Assembly: GCF_900168165.1 (NCBI RefSeq)
Contig: NZ_FUYV01000003.1
Span: 232,624 to 296,623, forward strand
Source of the DNA: Alkalitalea saponilacus
GTDB lineage: Bacteria; Bacteroidota; Bacteroidia; Bacteroidales; Marinilabiliaceae
Length of the DNA stretch: 64,000 bases
Direction: 5' to 3'
Below are positions 27,772 to 37,818 of this stretch, one piece after another (the stretch's first letter is position 1; every line of letters begins with the position of its first letter). A model generated the notes under the pieces. The model was not told where the DNA came from. It searched no databases and saw only the letters and a program-made list of their open reading frames with translations. Both the position numbers and the translations under genes were made by a program.

Positions 27772-28698
27772 TTAATGTTTTTGCTTGAGTTTGTTAAACA
27801 ACTTTTCAAACCAATTTGTTCGATGGTCACAGTTAGTGCCCAGATATTCTTCAATGGCTGTTTTGAATGCCTCTGCCGATTGATACCTATTTTGAATTCC
27901 CTGCTGAACTATTTCAATGGTTTGAGTTTGGGAAAGTCGGGAAGGAGGAAGATGAAAAGCCACTCTTGCAGTGGCTTTTGACAGCATACTATAGAGTATT
28001 GACGGGAGCTTTGTGGTTCTTAATAATGGTACATTTAATTGAATGTGCATCATCATTTCGGGATCGTGGTAGTAAAACCCTTTTTTTCGTGTGAGTGCCT
28101 CGTATAGTGTAACACCCAATGCAAATATGTCGGAGGCCGGAGATGCCAAATGATTGAGGTTCAGAAGCTGTTCCGGCGGTGAATACCCAAGAGCAAAAGG
28201 TCTTCGCTGCCCATCCTCTTCTATGGGGAAAAAGACAGCCTGTTCAAAGTCAACCAGTTTGATGGTATCGGGAGTGAGTTTGCCGTTTTTATTAGTTACA
28301 ATAAGGTTGGAGGGTTTTATGTCCAGATGCAGGATGTTATTTTGGTGCAACATGGCCAGTCCGTCAAGCAGACCGGAAAATGCTTTCAGCCAGAATGACC
28401 GGGTAAGATTTTTAGAATGCCATGGCTTAGAAAGAAGCTCCTTTAGGGATACCCCATCATGAAACTCCCGAATGATGAAGTTTTGTTCTATTCTGGATGT
28501 TCTAGATAAGGCAGGATGTTCAATGGTGTTGAGTGTATTGTAAAGAGACTTGTTTATTTGATTGCTACATGGTTTTATGATGACAACCTGGCAAGTGGAG
28601 ATATCTTTTGCCTTCCATACTTCACCAAATTTGCCGGATGACAGTTTCTTTAAAGGTTCAAAATTCAGTTTCTTAATTTGTTCCTTGATTTCACCCAT
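27772..28698 (-). CDS. Serine/threonine protein kinase (Hanks type, soluble)
   Basis: 308 residues, almost all kinase domain. The glycine loop is LSSGKFGEVWKA (19-30), Lys42 lies in VVIIKP, the catalytic loop is HLDIKPSN (124-131), and the metal-binding DFE replaces the usual DFG at 150-152 (KLVDFEQA). ALGYSPPEQLL is the P+1/APE-like segment and SDIFALGVTLYEALT is subdomain IX. No transmembrane helix or extracellular sensor is present, unlike PknB-type kinases. The C-terminal 40 residues are helical (RYQSAEAFKTAIEEYLG). The key residues are intact, so activity is expected. It is the first gene of a probable two-gene unit with the SDR. Confidence 0.9.
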   Translation of the reverse strand: MGEIKEQIKKLNFEPLKKLSSGKFGEVWKAKDISTCQVVIIKPCSNQINKSLYNTLNTIEHPALSRTSRIEQNFIIREFHDGVSLKELLSKPWHSKNLTRSFWLKAFSGLLDGLAMLHQNNILHLDIKPSNLIVTNKNGKLTPDTIKLVDFEQAVFFPIEEDGQRRPFALGYSPPEQLLNLNHLASPASDIFALGVTLYEALTRKKGFYYHDPEMMMHIQLNVPLLRTTKLPSILYSMLSKATARVAFHLPPSRLSQTQTIEIVQQGIQNRYQSAEAFKTAIEEYLGTNCDHRTNWFEKLFNKLKQKH

Positions 28699-28774
28699 TG
28701 TTTCTATAAGATGATTAGAAAATTTTCCACTATTGTCCGGGGAAATAATTTCATATTATTTAAGTGCTCAAGCC

Positions 28775-28985
28775 GCACAGGCTTTTACTTTTTTTCTACA
28801 GCAAAAAAAAGTAAACAAAAAATGCCGCCGCTGCACGAAAAAGACTAAAAATCAATATGTTTTTCTAAAAACCGTGAACTCGCTACGCTCAAACAACACG
28901 GTTTTCTTAACGAAAAAAACATTGATTTTCTTAACGTCTTTTTCCTGAGGCGGAAAGCAAGCCCAATATTCCAAGAAAGCCGCGC
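28775..28985. repeat. Intergenic repeat with long imperfect hairpin
   Basis: 28838-28943 folds on itself: AAAAAGAC, AATCAAT, TTTTT and AAACCGTG in the left arm match GTCTTTTT, ATTGATTTT, AAAAA and CACGGTTTT in the right arm, around a loop AACTCGCTACGCTCAAACAA. Outside it lies an A/T-tract pair (TTTACTTTTTTTCTACAGCA, then AAAAAAAAGTAAAC). From memory, very similar sequences are scattered in spacers of many Bacteroidota genomes. The 450-base gap between the kinase and glyA holds no gene. Confidence 0.6.
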
Positions 28986-29093
28986 AGCTCAATAAACAAG
29001 GCATATTTCATGATTTTTAAATAATTAACCGGACACCAATGAAATTTTTTTTAGATGTTGTAATGTGAAAATAGAAACTTTTGTGTGTAAAAC

Positions 29094-29123
29094 AAAAGGC
29101 TGCCCGTTGACGGCAGCCTTTTT
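29094..29123 (-). terminator. Terminator of glyA
   Basis: The stem AAAAGGCTGCC/GGCAGCCTTTT (29094-29104 with 29112-29122) has a 7-base loop. Both flanks are T-rich in the respective transcript direction. It lies 26 bases past the glyA stop. Confidence 0.88.
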
Positions 29124-29148
29124 CTATATTTTGTATAAAAGATATTCC

Positions 29149-30426
29149 TTATGCAAATAGCGGGAATTCCTTCATCATGGCATTAACTCTTTTACGAACA
29201 TCGGCCAGTACTTTTTCATCATCAGGATTTGAAAGTACTTCATCAATAAAGTTAACAATAGGAGCCATGTGCTCTTCTTTTAAACCACGCGTGGTAAGCG
29301 CTGAAGTACCCAAACGGATTCCCGAAGTCTGGAACGGTGAGCGGTCATCGAACGGTACCATGTTTTTGTTGATGGTGATGTCGGCAATAACCAGAGTGTT
29401 TTCTGCTTTCTTTCCGGTCAAATCAGGAAACTTGGTGCGCAAATCAACGAGCATACTGTGGTTATCGGTTCCACCTGAGATGATTTTATAGCCTTTTTCA
29501 ATGAGCAAACGAGCCATTTCAGCAGCATTCTTTTTTACCTGCGACTGGTAGTTTTTGTACTCAGGTTGCAGAGCTTCGAAAAATGAAACCGCTTTGGCTG
29601 CGATTACGTGCTCCAGTGGGCCTCCCTGAATTCCGGGGAATACCGCTGAGTCCAATAAAGATGACATTTTACGGACAACCCCTTTTTTGGTCGTTTTCCC
29701 AAATGGATTATCAAAATCCTTGCCCATCAGGATGATTCCACCACGTGGCCCGCGAAGGGTTTTGTGTGTGGTTGAAGTGACCACATGTGCATGTTTTACA
29801 GGATTGTTAAGCAATCCGGCAGCAATCAGACCGGCAGGGTGAGCCATGTCAATCATTAAAATAGCTCCCACTTTATCAGCAATGGCGCGCATTCTTTCAT
29901 AATCCCAATCGCGGGAATAAGCAGAAGCACCACCAATAATCAATTTCGGTTTATGTTCCAGAGCCAGCGACTCCATCATGTCATAATCAACCAGCCCGGT
30001 ATCTTCTTTAACGCCATAGGCAATGGGCTGATACCAGAGACCAGAGCTGTTCACAGGTGATCCGTGAGAAAGGTGTCCTCCGTGAGCCAAATCCAGTCCA
30101 AGGAATTTATCGCCCGGCTCCAGAACGGTCATTAAAACGGCCATGTTGGCTTGTGCACCACTGTGGGGCTGCACGTTGGCCCACTCAGCACCAAAAAGCT
30201 CTTTTAACCGGTCAATGGCCAGACTTTCGCTCTGGTCAACCACCTGGCAACCACCATAGTAACGTGCTCCGGGAAGTCCTTCAGCATATTTGTTGGTTAA
30301 AACACTGCCCATGGCTTCCATAACCTGAGGACTGACAAAGTTTTCGGAGGCAATCAGTTCGATGCCATCCATCTGCCTGTGATGCTCTTTTTGAATGAGG
30401 TCAAAAATTTGCTGGTCTCTTTTCAT
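29149..30426 (-). CDS. glyA: Serine hydroxymethyltransferase
   Basis: 425 residues. A PLP enzyme interconverting serine and glycine while loading one-carbon units on tetrahydrofolate. The PLP lysine is Lys222 in [41 protein letters not shown] and [17 protein letters not shown] residues are conserved. The C-terminus [15 protein letters not shown] is typical. Full length, ATG at 30426. Monocistronic on the minus strand, with a strong terminator. Confidence 0.98.
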   Translation of the reverse strand: MKRDQQIFDLIQKEHHRQMDGIELIASENFVSPQVMEAMGSVLTNKYAEGLPGARYYGGCQVVDQSESLAIDRLKELFGAEWANVQPHSGAQANMAVLMTVLEPGDKFLGLDLAHGGHLSHGSPVNSSGLWYQPIAYGVKEDTGLVDYDMMESLALEHKPKLIIGGASAYSRDWDYERMRAIADKVGAILMIDMAHPAGLIAAGLLNNPVKHAHVVTSTTHKTLRGPRGGIILMGKDFDNPFGKTTKKGVVRKMSSLLDSAVFPGIQGGPLEHVIAAKAVSFFEALQPEYKNYQSQVKKNAAEMARLLIEKGYKIISGGTDNHSMLVDLRTKFPDLTGKKAENTLVIADITINKNMVPFDDRSPFQTSGIRLGTSALTTRGLKEEHMAPIVNFIDEVLSNPDDEKVLADVRKRVNAMMKEFPLFA

Positions 30427-31072
30427 TAATGCTATTGTTATATTCTGTTTGTGTTATTTGTTAGATAGATTTCTGTATAGTGGAATTCCTTTTATTGCCT
30501 TATAAATAACTATTTAGAAAAAGTTTTAGAAGTTAAAGTTTTTTGTTTTGTTATTCGTTCTTAACTGTTGCTTTGTTTTGCCTCTGATTAAGGTATCCTT
30601 TGAATCCGTGAATATTTAAAGTAGTTTATTTGGTGTTTTCACTCGTCAATTAAGTAGAGTGAGAATTGTTTTATATGGCAAATGTAATGATTTTACAAAT
30701 TATTAGCAATTTCTGTTCGTTTGTACGCAATTGAATATTTCTGGTTTTTTAGTTGGGTTCAGACTTGTGTTTATCTAAAAAAAGCAGGTGTTGGTCAAAA
30801 CTTCTATTGGAGCTGAATATAGCTTTTTATTTGTGTTTAAGTGGCTTTATTACTTTGAGTTACGTTTGTTGTTATATTATAGGTTTGGTTTTGTATGGCG
30901 CTAGAAATTAGAGGCTTATATATTTGTTTGTAATGATATTGTTAAAGAACAGTGTGGTGTCTTTTGCAGTTTATTATCTTATTAAATCTAAATTAATGCA
31001 TAATCATAGAGATTTACTTAATTTTTACATGCATATTTCATTGGAATTCAATTTTTTAAAACTAAAACTATT
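30427..31072. other. AT-rich spacer between divergent genes
   Basis: A 646-base gap between divergently transcribed glyA and the LamG protein gene. It is very AT-rich and must contain both promoters. A 14-mer TGTTGGTCAAAACT at 30789-30802 also occurs at 23911-23924 after an A-tract. No gene or strong hairpin was seen. Confidence 0.4.
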
Positions 31073-34000
31073 ATGAAAATATCACTACTAATTTTTGTCA
31101 ATATTGTTCTTTTGAATTTTTCATTGTTGGGACAGCTGACTGATCGAGGGCTAATAGCCCACTACAGTTTCGAAACCGATGCCAGCAATCAGGTGAGTGA
31201 CGCGTTTGATCTTACCCCAATTGCGCATACAGGCAGCAATTTACCAACTTACAACTCCGCCGATGGAAGAAGCTTTGTAAGCACAGATGGGACCAATAGC
31301 CTTTTCAACGAGAGCGAATTGGCTAACTTTCTTCAAAATGCGCACGATAAATCTTTTTCCATCAGTTTCTGGATGCGATCCAATAATTTAGCACCTTCTA
31401 CTCCTCCAACCAGAACGTATCTTGAAGCTTTCAGAAGCTTGTATATTAGAAGATCGAATACTGAATTTGGCGTAGGAGTGGGTTCTGAGTGGCGAAACAT
31501 AGAATCCACCGTATCGGCAAATGGATTTGTATGGCGCCATTATGCCATAGTCTTCGATGCCAACAAGGGTTCGCTCAGGGGCTATATCAATAATGTCCTC
31601 ATTGGTGAAGATTTTTTTGGCGTAGCACCTGCCGAAATTTTTCAGCATGGAGATAAGTTTTCCATCGCTTCAAGATATAATGAATTTGGAAATTCAACGG
31701 ACCGCTTAGCAGCCGATTTTTCAGATATGTATCTTTACAATCGTGCACTAACCCCTTCGGATATCGAATCCTTGTATAACAATGAAAGTCCCATAGAGCA
31801 TACCTTATCCAAGGATGACCTTTTGGCACATTATAACTTTGAAACGGACGGCAGCAACAACTTTTCCGGCAATTTTCACCTGACACCCCATGGTACTACA
31901 CCCACAATAAATAGCGGAGGCGTAGTAGGAAATGCCGTTGAATTTAATGGTTTTGGGGCATTTTTTAATGATAATGAGTTTGGCGATTTTTACAGCAATG
32001 CAACCAACAAGAGCATATCGGTGAGTTTTTGGGTAAAACTATTTCCCGATCAAAACAACACCACAACCAACACCTACGCCGAGATGTTTGAAAGCCTCTT
32101 TTTTAGAGGAACAGAGCGCGCCCGTGCGGGGTATAAGCCGGTGGATGGGAATTGGCAACAAACTCAGACGCAGCCATTACCAACCCCTTATAAATTTGAA
32201 CACATTGTTTTTGTCTTGGATCTACCGTCCACAGGGATGGGGAGCATGAAGCTTTACCGCAACAATGTTCTGGAATGGAATACAACACCCCCCAATACAA
32301 ATCCCATTGAAATATTTAACAATGCTTTTGTAGTGGGTGCCGGACAAGTAGGAGGTGTAATTAACTATGCAACAAAAGGCTTTAAAGGGCTTATTGATGA
32401 AATGTTTATATTCAACAGAACTTTAGACCATAACGATATAAACGCACTTTTCAACAAAGTAGAACCCCAAAGCACCACTTTTTATGAGCTCACCTTCTCC
32501 GACGGAGCCAATGGATCATTGGTTGCGGAAGTATCCGGTGCAGAAATAATCTCCGGAGACAATATTCAATCCGATGCCACTATAACTTTTTCAGCAACTC
32601 CCGATGCCGGATTTAAAGTAGAAGAATGGACAGTAAACGGCTCAGCTCAGGATACGCAATCCAATACTTTTGTTCTGGAAGGATTGTCGGATGCCACAAA
32701 CGTAAGCGTTTCTTTCGAAGCCATACCCGCAAACAGTTCAGTGGTTGATTTTTCGGTTATAGGCGGAAGCGGCAACCTCACAGCAAGTGTTGATGGCAGC
32801 GCCATTGTGCCCGGCCAGGCTATTGCCAATGGCGAAGACATTGTTTTTACCGCAAACCCCAACAGTGAATACCGCGTAATGCATTGGTTGGTGGACGGAA
32901 CCGAAGTAGTGGGTAACACCACCACTGAATACATCCTTAGCAATCTTTCAGCCAATACAATGGTTGAAGTTGAATTTGAAATCAGACCCATCGAATTCTT
33001 CGACCTGACATTCAGTGCAGGGGATAATGGTGACCTAACAGCCGTTGTTGATGGCCAGACTGTAATTAGCGGTAATGAGGTGCAAGGAGGTAAAAACATT
33101 GAGTTTACAGCTGCTCCACCAAGCGGCTTTAAGGTATTAAGATGGTCGCTCAACGGTCAGGTTTTAACCGGTGAAACGGGAAATACATATTTGTTGGAAG
33201 ATGTGGAGGGCAATGTTCATGTTGCCGTTTCCTTCACCGAAGAATTGCTCAACACAGACGGACTTTTGGCTTTTTACGATTTCGAAAACAGCCCTGAGAA
33301 CAGATTTTTAGACGATTTCCACATGAGCTATACCGGAACCGGAACACCTCAATACGTAACGGGTGCCGGAGAAGAAGGCTTAGCCATTAAATTTGATGGC
33401 ACTAATGCGCTTATCAACGAAGATGAGCTTCATGATTATTTCAATGCTGCTACCGACAAGTCTATTTCCATATCTTTTTGGGCAAAAGCAGACCAAGCCA
33501 TTAGTTTAGCAGAAACCACTCTTTACGATGCGTTTAACGGTTTTTATGCTGACGGAGCTTGGCCAAGCTTTAGGGTTTCTGCAGTAGACAACCAGGCACA
33601 AGGCATTGCAAGCAATTTCCCGGTTGATCTGGATACATGGAGGCATTTTACCATAGCTTATAATGCCAATACATCCAAACTTACATTATACAGAAATGGC
33701 GCTTTCTTTGTTGAAATCACTACGGATGCAGGGGGCAATCTTATTCTATACAACACCTTATTCACAATAGGGGTGGGTGTTACCTCAGGCATTATTGATT
33801 GGGCAAACAAAAACTTCCCGGGCGCCATTGACGATTTTTATGTATTCAACCGGGCTCTTACCAGTGCCGATGCAATGGATTTGTTTAACAGAAAAACACC
33901 CAGAGTAAATCATACAATAGCGTATAATGTAACAGCCGGTTCAGGCGAACTCAGCGCTTTCGTGGACAATCTTACTTTCGAAAGCGGCTATGAAGCCCTC

Positions 34001-35848
34001 ACCGGCGAAACCATTACTTTTGAAGCAAGCCCTGATGCAGGTTTCAAGGTAGAACAATGGATACTAAACGGGCAGGTATTACCCACCCAAAACAATACCC
34101 TTATTATTGACGAGCTTAGCGAGGATATTACACTATCTGTTTCCTTCGAAAGCATTCCTGCCAACGCCTACCTGATTGATTTTGCCGTTGCAGGAAGCAA
34201 TGGTGCAATTTCAGCTGAAGTGGATGGTACAGCCATAGTACCCGGTCAAGCAGTCGCTGACGATAAAAATGTGGTATTTACCGCTACCCCTGATATGGAC
34301 TACGAGGTTTTAGCGTGGTATGTTGATGGAGTGCAAGTTGCCGGACAAACCGGTACCGAATATATTCTCTTAGGCTTTTCTGCAAATGTTTTGGTAGAAG
34401 TAGCCTTTAAACCCATTGGCTTTGTCGTTGAGTTTAACACCACAGGCAATGGAAGTATATCAGCAGAAGTTAACTCCGTGATTATTAATAGTGGAGATGT
34501 AACAGCTATTGGTGAGAGTATTGTTTTTACCGCTTCTCCCAATGCCGGTTTTATGCTGGCAAGATGGTCGGTAAACGGACATGTGGTTGCAGGGGAAGAA
34601 TCTGCTACTTTCACCTATACCAACATACAAGAAAACACCACTGTAAGCGCCTCATTTGTTGCATCACCTATGAACAATGATGGATTGGTCGCGTACTATA
34701 ATTTTGAAGAAACGCCTCAAAACGTCATATCTGATAATTTCCACATGTCTTATATAGGTACTGTAAATCCCGTCTATGTGCCAGGTGTTAATGGAGAAGG
34801 AAAAGCTATTAAGTTCAACGGAGCCAATGCTTTGGAAAACGATACCGAACTACGCAACTTCTTTGATAATTCCACAAACAAATCCATGACTGTCTCCTAT
34901 TGGGTAAAAACCGATGGGAATGTGATACCTACAACAGGTTTCAGAACCATGTTCGAGGCTTTTACTGGTCTTATAGCCAGAGACCGATCGCTGAGAGTCT
35001 GGGCAAATACAACCACATTTGACGATATAAACAGCGGAGTAAATGTTGATGACGGAAACTGGCGACACATTACCGTGGCATTTAATTCAGGAACATCCAA
35101 GCTTGCCTTATATGTCAATGGGAATTTGCATCAGGAAATAAATACTGCCGGGCATCAACTCACCTTCTCAAACAATAAGTTTCTTATTGGAGTGGGAATG
35201 AACAGTGGGATAAACTTCGGTACCAGCTCATTTGCAGGCACTTTTGATGATTTCTACATTTATAACAAAGCCCTTACAGCCGCAGAGGTTTTAGAGTTGT
35301 ACCAAGGCTGGGAGATGCCCGAAAAGCGAACCGTTACCTTTGCAGTAAATGGAAGCAATGGCGAACTTGATGCCACAGTAAACGGACAAAGTTTCGATAG
35401 CGGATACGAAGTGTTCGAAGGTGAAACTCTTGTATTTTATGCCACTCCGGATCCGGGATATAGAGTAAGCCAGTGGTCTGTTAATGGCATTCCTGTAATT
35501 GAAGCTTCAGGTAACACTTTAAACATCCCTGAATTAAACTCTGATATTTTGGTTTCTGTATCTTTTACTGAAGATATCTCTGTTTCAATTCATGAATCAT
35601 TTACTAATGAAAAGTACTCTTTGGTTTTATATCCAAACCCTGCTAACAATTATATTTTAGTTAGCGCATCAGCCTCAATTAGTAATTATGTAATCTATGA
35701 TGTTTTCGGGATGATAATCGATTCGGGCAATGGTTACGATAACGATGTATTAAAAATTAACACCTCTAATTTAACCAATGGATTATACGTAATTAAAATA
35801 ACATCATCCAATAAAGCTATTACTGACAGGTTTGTGATAAAAAGATAG
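31073..35848 (+). CDS. Large secreted T9SS protein with four LamG-like domains and seven InlB-type repeats
   Basis: 1591 residues, signal peptide about 1-20. Order: LamG-like jelly rolls at about 22-240 and 248-462; three InlB B-type repeats (about 468-724); LamG at 728-941; three repeats (945-1198); LamG at 1203-1416; one repeat (1418-1503); and a T9SS type A sorting domain (about 1513-1591, with SLVLYPNPANNYILV and GLYVIKITSS). Each repeat reads as G-x-G-x-L-x-A-x-V-D-G, then ITFSATPDAGFKVEEW and VSVSF. LamG units open with GL(L/I)A(H/F)Y(N/D)FE. It is presumably exported by T9SS and cell-surface attached, with carbohydrate- or matrix-binding domains; it has no catalytic motif. The second and third repeats of one triplet match those of the next (IVPGQA), showing block duplication. 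Confidence 0.88.
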   Translation: MKISLLIFVNIVLLNFSLLGQLTDRGLIAHYSFETDASNQVSDAFDLTPIAHTGSNLPTYNSADGRSFVSTDGTNSLFNESELANFLQNAHDKSFSISFWMRSNNLAPSTPPTRTYLEAFRSLYIRRSNTEFGVGVGSEWRNIESTVSANGFVWRHYAIVFDANKGSLRGYINNVLIGEDFFGVAPAEIFQHGDKFSIASRYNEFGNSTDRLAADFSDMYLYNRALTPSDIESLYNNESPIEHTLSKDDLLAHYNFETDGSNNFSGNFHLTPHGTTPTINSGGVVGNAVEFNGFGAFFNDNEFGDFYSNATNKSISVSFWVKLFPDQNNTTTNTYAEMFESLFFRGTERARAGYKPVDGNWQQTQTQPLPTPYKFEHIVFVLDLPSTGMGSMKLYRNNVLEWNTTPPNTNPIEIFNNAFVVGAGQVGGVINYATKGFKGLIDEMFIFNRTLDHNDINALFNKVEPQSTTFYELTFSDGANGSLVAEVSGAEIISGDNIQSDATITFSATPDAGFKVEEWTVNGSAQDTQSNTFVLEGLSDATNVSVSFEAIPANSSVVDFSVIGGSGNLTASVDGSAIVPGQAIANGEDIVFTANPNSEYRVMHWLVDGTEVVGNTTTEYILSNLSANTMVEVEFEIRPIEFFDLTFSAGDNGDLTAVVDGQTVISGNEVQGGKNIEFTAAPPSGFKVLRWSLNGQVLTGETGNTYLLEDVEGNVHVAVSFTEELLNTDGLLAFYDFENSPENRFLDDFHMSYTGTGTPQYVTGAGEEGLAIKFDGTNALINEDELHDYFNAATDKSISISFWAKADQAISLAETTLYDAFNGFYADGAWPSFRVSAVDNQAQGIASNFPVDLDTWRHFTIAYNANTSKLTLYRNGAFFVEITTDAGGNLILYNTLFTIGVGVTSGIIDWANKNFPGAIDDFYVFNRALTSADAMDLFNRKTPRVNHTIAYNVTAGSGELSAFVDNLTFESGYEALTGETITFEASPDAGFKVEQWILNGQVLPTQNNTLIIDELSEDITLSVSFESIPANAYLIDFAVAGSNGAISAEVDGTAIVPGQAVADDKNVVFTATPDMDYEVLAWYVDGVQVAGQTGTEYILLGFSANVLVEVAFKPIGFVVEFNTTGNGSISAEVNSVIINSGDVTAIGESIVFTASPNAGFMLARWSVNGHVVAGEESATFTYTNIQENTTVSASFVASPMNNDGLVAYYNFEETPQNVISDNFHMSYIGTVNPVYVPGVNGEGKAIKFNGANALENDTELRNFFDNSTNKSMTVSYWVKTDGNVIPTTGFRTMFEAFTGLIARDRSLRVWANTTTFDDINSGVNVDDGNWRHITVAFNSGTSKLALYVNGNLHQEINTAGHQLTFSNNKFLIGVGMNSGINFGTSSFAGTFDDFYIYNKALTAAEVLELYQGWEMPEKRTVTFAVNGSNGELDATVNGQSFDSGYEVFEGETLVFYATPDPGYRVSQWSVNGIPVIEASGNTLNIPELNSDILVSVSFTEDISVSIHESFTNEKYSLVLYPNPANNYILVSASASISNYVIYDVFGMIIDSGNGYDNDVLKINTSNLTNGLYVIKITSSNKAITDRFVIKR

Positions 35849-35930
35849 ATTCTGGTCAATATTGCAGTTTAGATTGATGTTTTCTTAGTTTTCTATTAAA
35901 TCAATTGTTCGTAGCAGTTTTTTTAGGAAA

Positions 35931-35965
35931 AGAAAGGTGCTGTAAATGTTTTGCAGCATCTTTCT
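35931..35965 (-). terminator. Terminator downstream of the ClC gene
   Basis: A 12-bp stem (AGAAAGGTGCTG with CAGCATCTTTCT, one mismatch) lies 8 bases past the minus-strand ClC stop. It is followed on that strand by TTTCTTTTCC. It may also stop the convergent LamG gene. Confidence 0.7.
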
Positions 35966-35972
35966 GAGTTTA

Positions 35973-37760
35973 CTAATCATCCGAAAAATGTATTAACACT
36001 CTGCGATAAGCAGAGAAAATCTTCGATTTTGAGACAAATCCAATGTATTTGTCATCTTCAATTACGGGAAGGTTCCAGGCTCCGGTGTCCTCAAATTTTT
36101 TCATCACATCATCCATAAGGTCTGTGGTTTGAATAAAAGCGGGTGGCACAGTCATCAGTTGTTGAACTGTGGTGGATTGATAAAGTTCGTTTTTAAACAT
36201 GATTTCCCTAATGTCTTCCAAAGTAACAACTCCAATCAATCGTTTTTCTTTATCCAGCACAGGAAACAGATTTCTTTTGGCTTTGGCGATGGTTTTTACC
36301 AATTCCCCCAGGGTGTGGTCGGCTTTAACAGCCAGAAAATCCCTTTCAATGACTTTATTCAGCCGCATCAGTGTTAGTACCGCCTTGTCCTTATGGTGGG
36401 TGATTAGCTCTCCTCGCCTCGCCAGTCGTTTGGTATAGATGGTGTGTGGCTCAAAATATTTATTGGTTAAAAACGAAATGGCCGAAACAGTAATCAGGGG
36501 TATGAAAAGTGCATACCCGTTGGTGATTTCTGCAATGAGGAAGATGGCGGTGAGAGGTGCATGCATCACACCCGACATCAATGCGGCCATTCCAACAAGA
36601 GTGAAATGAGAAACGGGTAAGTCGGCACCCAATTCGTTCATTAGAAGTGCCAGGAAGTAGCCTGTAACACCGCCCAAAAACAGCGTGGGAGCAAATATTC
36701 CACCAACGCCACCACTGGCGTTGGTTAGTGTGGATGCCACCACTTTAAAAAGTATAATCAACACTAAAAAGGCCAGTATGGCAATGTTGTTGCTTCTGAA
36801 GGTATAGAAAATGCTGTTTTCCACTATGGCAGAAGAGTCGTCGGATAGCATGGCGGTGATGGTATCGTATCCTTCGCCATATAGCGGGGGAAACAGGAAT
36901 ATAAGCACACTGAGTACAAATCCGCCGGCCAGCCATTTATAGTATGGATTTGTAATTTTTCCCATTCTCTTTTCTAGTTTGAGTGTTCCCCAGGTCATAT
37001 ATTGAGAAACCACTCCGCCAACAACACCAAGAAGAATATAAAAAGGGAGATTGTTGAGTTCAAATGGAGCTTCCAGCAGGAACGTAAATTCTGCACCTTC
37101 ACCCAAAAAGAAATAGGCAACGGAGGCCGCTACCACGGCTGACAGAAGCAATGGTACAACGGACGATGCTGTTAAGCCCAGCATCAGCACTTCCATGGTA
37201 AACATGAGGCCGGCAATGGGGGCCTTAAAAATTCCGGCTATGGCACCGGCAGCACCACATCCTATAAGCAGGGTGACGGTTTTGTAGTTCATCATGAAGA
37301 GGCGTCCCAGCGATGAACCTATTGATGAGCCGGTAAGTACAATGGGTGCCTCAGCTCCAACAGAACCTCCAAATCCGATGGTAAAGGTACTGGCTATGAT
37401 GGATGTGAACGAATTGTGTGCCTTCAGGTTACTTTCTTTCTTTGAGATGGCATACAAAATTCGGGTCACACCATGACTGATGTCGTCTTTTACAATGTAA
37501 CGGACAAATATCATGGTAATAAATATCCCAATCATTGGATATAAAAGATACATGTAGTTCCAGTCGGTGAGGTCAAAACCCTTCGTAAGCAGGTCATGCA
37601 TGAAATGAATGGCATTTTTCAGTATCACTGCTGCCAGACCACTGAACAGACCAACCAGCATGGCAAGTATAAGCACAAAGTTTTGTTGGGAGATGTTCCG
37701 AACACGCCAGATAAGAAACTGACCAAAGAGTTTTGATATTTTTTCAGTGAGAAATTGCAT
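35973..37760 (-). CDS. ClC-family chloride channel/transporter with CBS pair
   Basis: 595 residues. About ten membrane helices at about 20-440 carry GFGGSVGAEAPIVLTGSSIG with the gating Glu position of the ClC filter, and IAGIFKAPIAGLMFTMEVLM. An NASGGVGGIFAPTLFLGGV segment is the third filter block. A cytoplasmic CBS pair at about 470-590 (LFPVLDKEKRLIGVVTLEDI, then AWNLPVIEDDKYIGFVSKSK) may bind adenine nucleotides. It could be a channel or a proton antiporter. The ORF extends to an ATG at 37862, but that would overlap the divergent GroES-like gene and its promoter; the ATG at 37760 starts right before MQFLTEKISKLFGQFL and is preferred. Confidence 0.93.
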   Translation of the reverse strand: MQFLTEKISKLFGQFLIWRVRNISQQNFVLILAMLVGLFSGLAAVILKNAIHFMHDLLTKGFDLTDWNYMYLLYPMIGIFITMIFVRYIVKDDISHGVTRILYAISKKESNLKAHNSFTSIIASTFTIGFGGSVGAEAPIVLTGSSIGSSLGRLFMMNYKTVTLLIGCGAAGAIAGIFKAPIAGLMFTMEVLMLGLTASSVVPLLLSAVVAASVAYFFLGEGAEFTFLLEAPFELNNLPFYILLGVVGGVVSQYMTWGTLKLEKRMGKITNPYYKWLAGGFVLSVLIFLFPPLYGEGYDTITAMLSDDSSAIVENSIFYTFRSNNIAILAFLVLIILFKVVASTLTNASGGVGGIFAPTLFLGGVTGYFLALLMNELGADLPVSHFTLVGMAALMSGVMHAPLTAIFLIAEITNGYALFIPLITVSAISFLTNKYFEPHTIYTKRLARRGELITHHKDKAVLTLMRLNKVIERDFLAVKADHTLGELVKTIAKAKRNLFPVLDKEKRLIGVVTLEDIREIMFKNELYQSTTVQQLMTVPPAFIQTTDLMDDVMKKFEDTGAWNLPVIEDDKYIGFVSKSKIFSAYRRVLIHFSDD

Positions 37761-37798
37761 AGCTCCAATTTGGGCTGCGAATTTAGACCTTATTCTAT

Positions 37799-37806
37799 AT
37801 ATTTGC
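37799..37806 (+). promoter_or_regulatory. Candidate Bacteroidota -7 box for the GroES-like gene
   Basis: TATATTTG fits the TAnnTTTG consensus of Bacteroidota housekeeping promoters and lies 13 bases before the ATG at 37819. This implies a very short leader and supports that start. The -33 TTTG at 37769-37772 is somewhat too distant. Confidence 0.4.
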
Positions 37807-37818
37807 AAAAAAAAAGAT

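Noticed and set aside
23911..30802. 14-mer TGTTGGTCAAAACT at 23911-23924 and 30789-30802, each after an A-tract
   Set aside because: Two short matches in AT-rich spacers without further similarity on either side; not enough to call a repeat family or a regulatory site.
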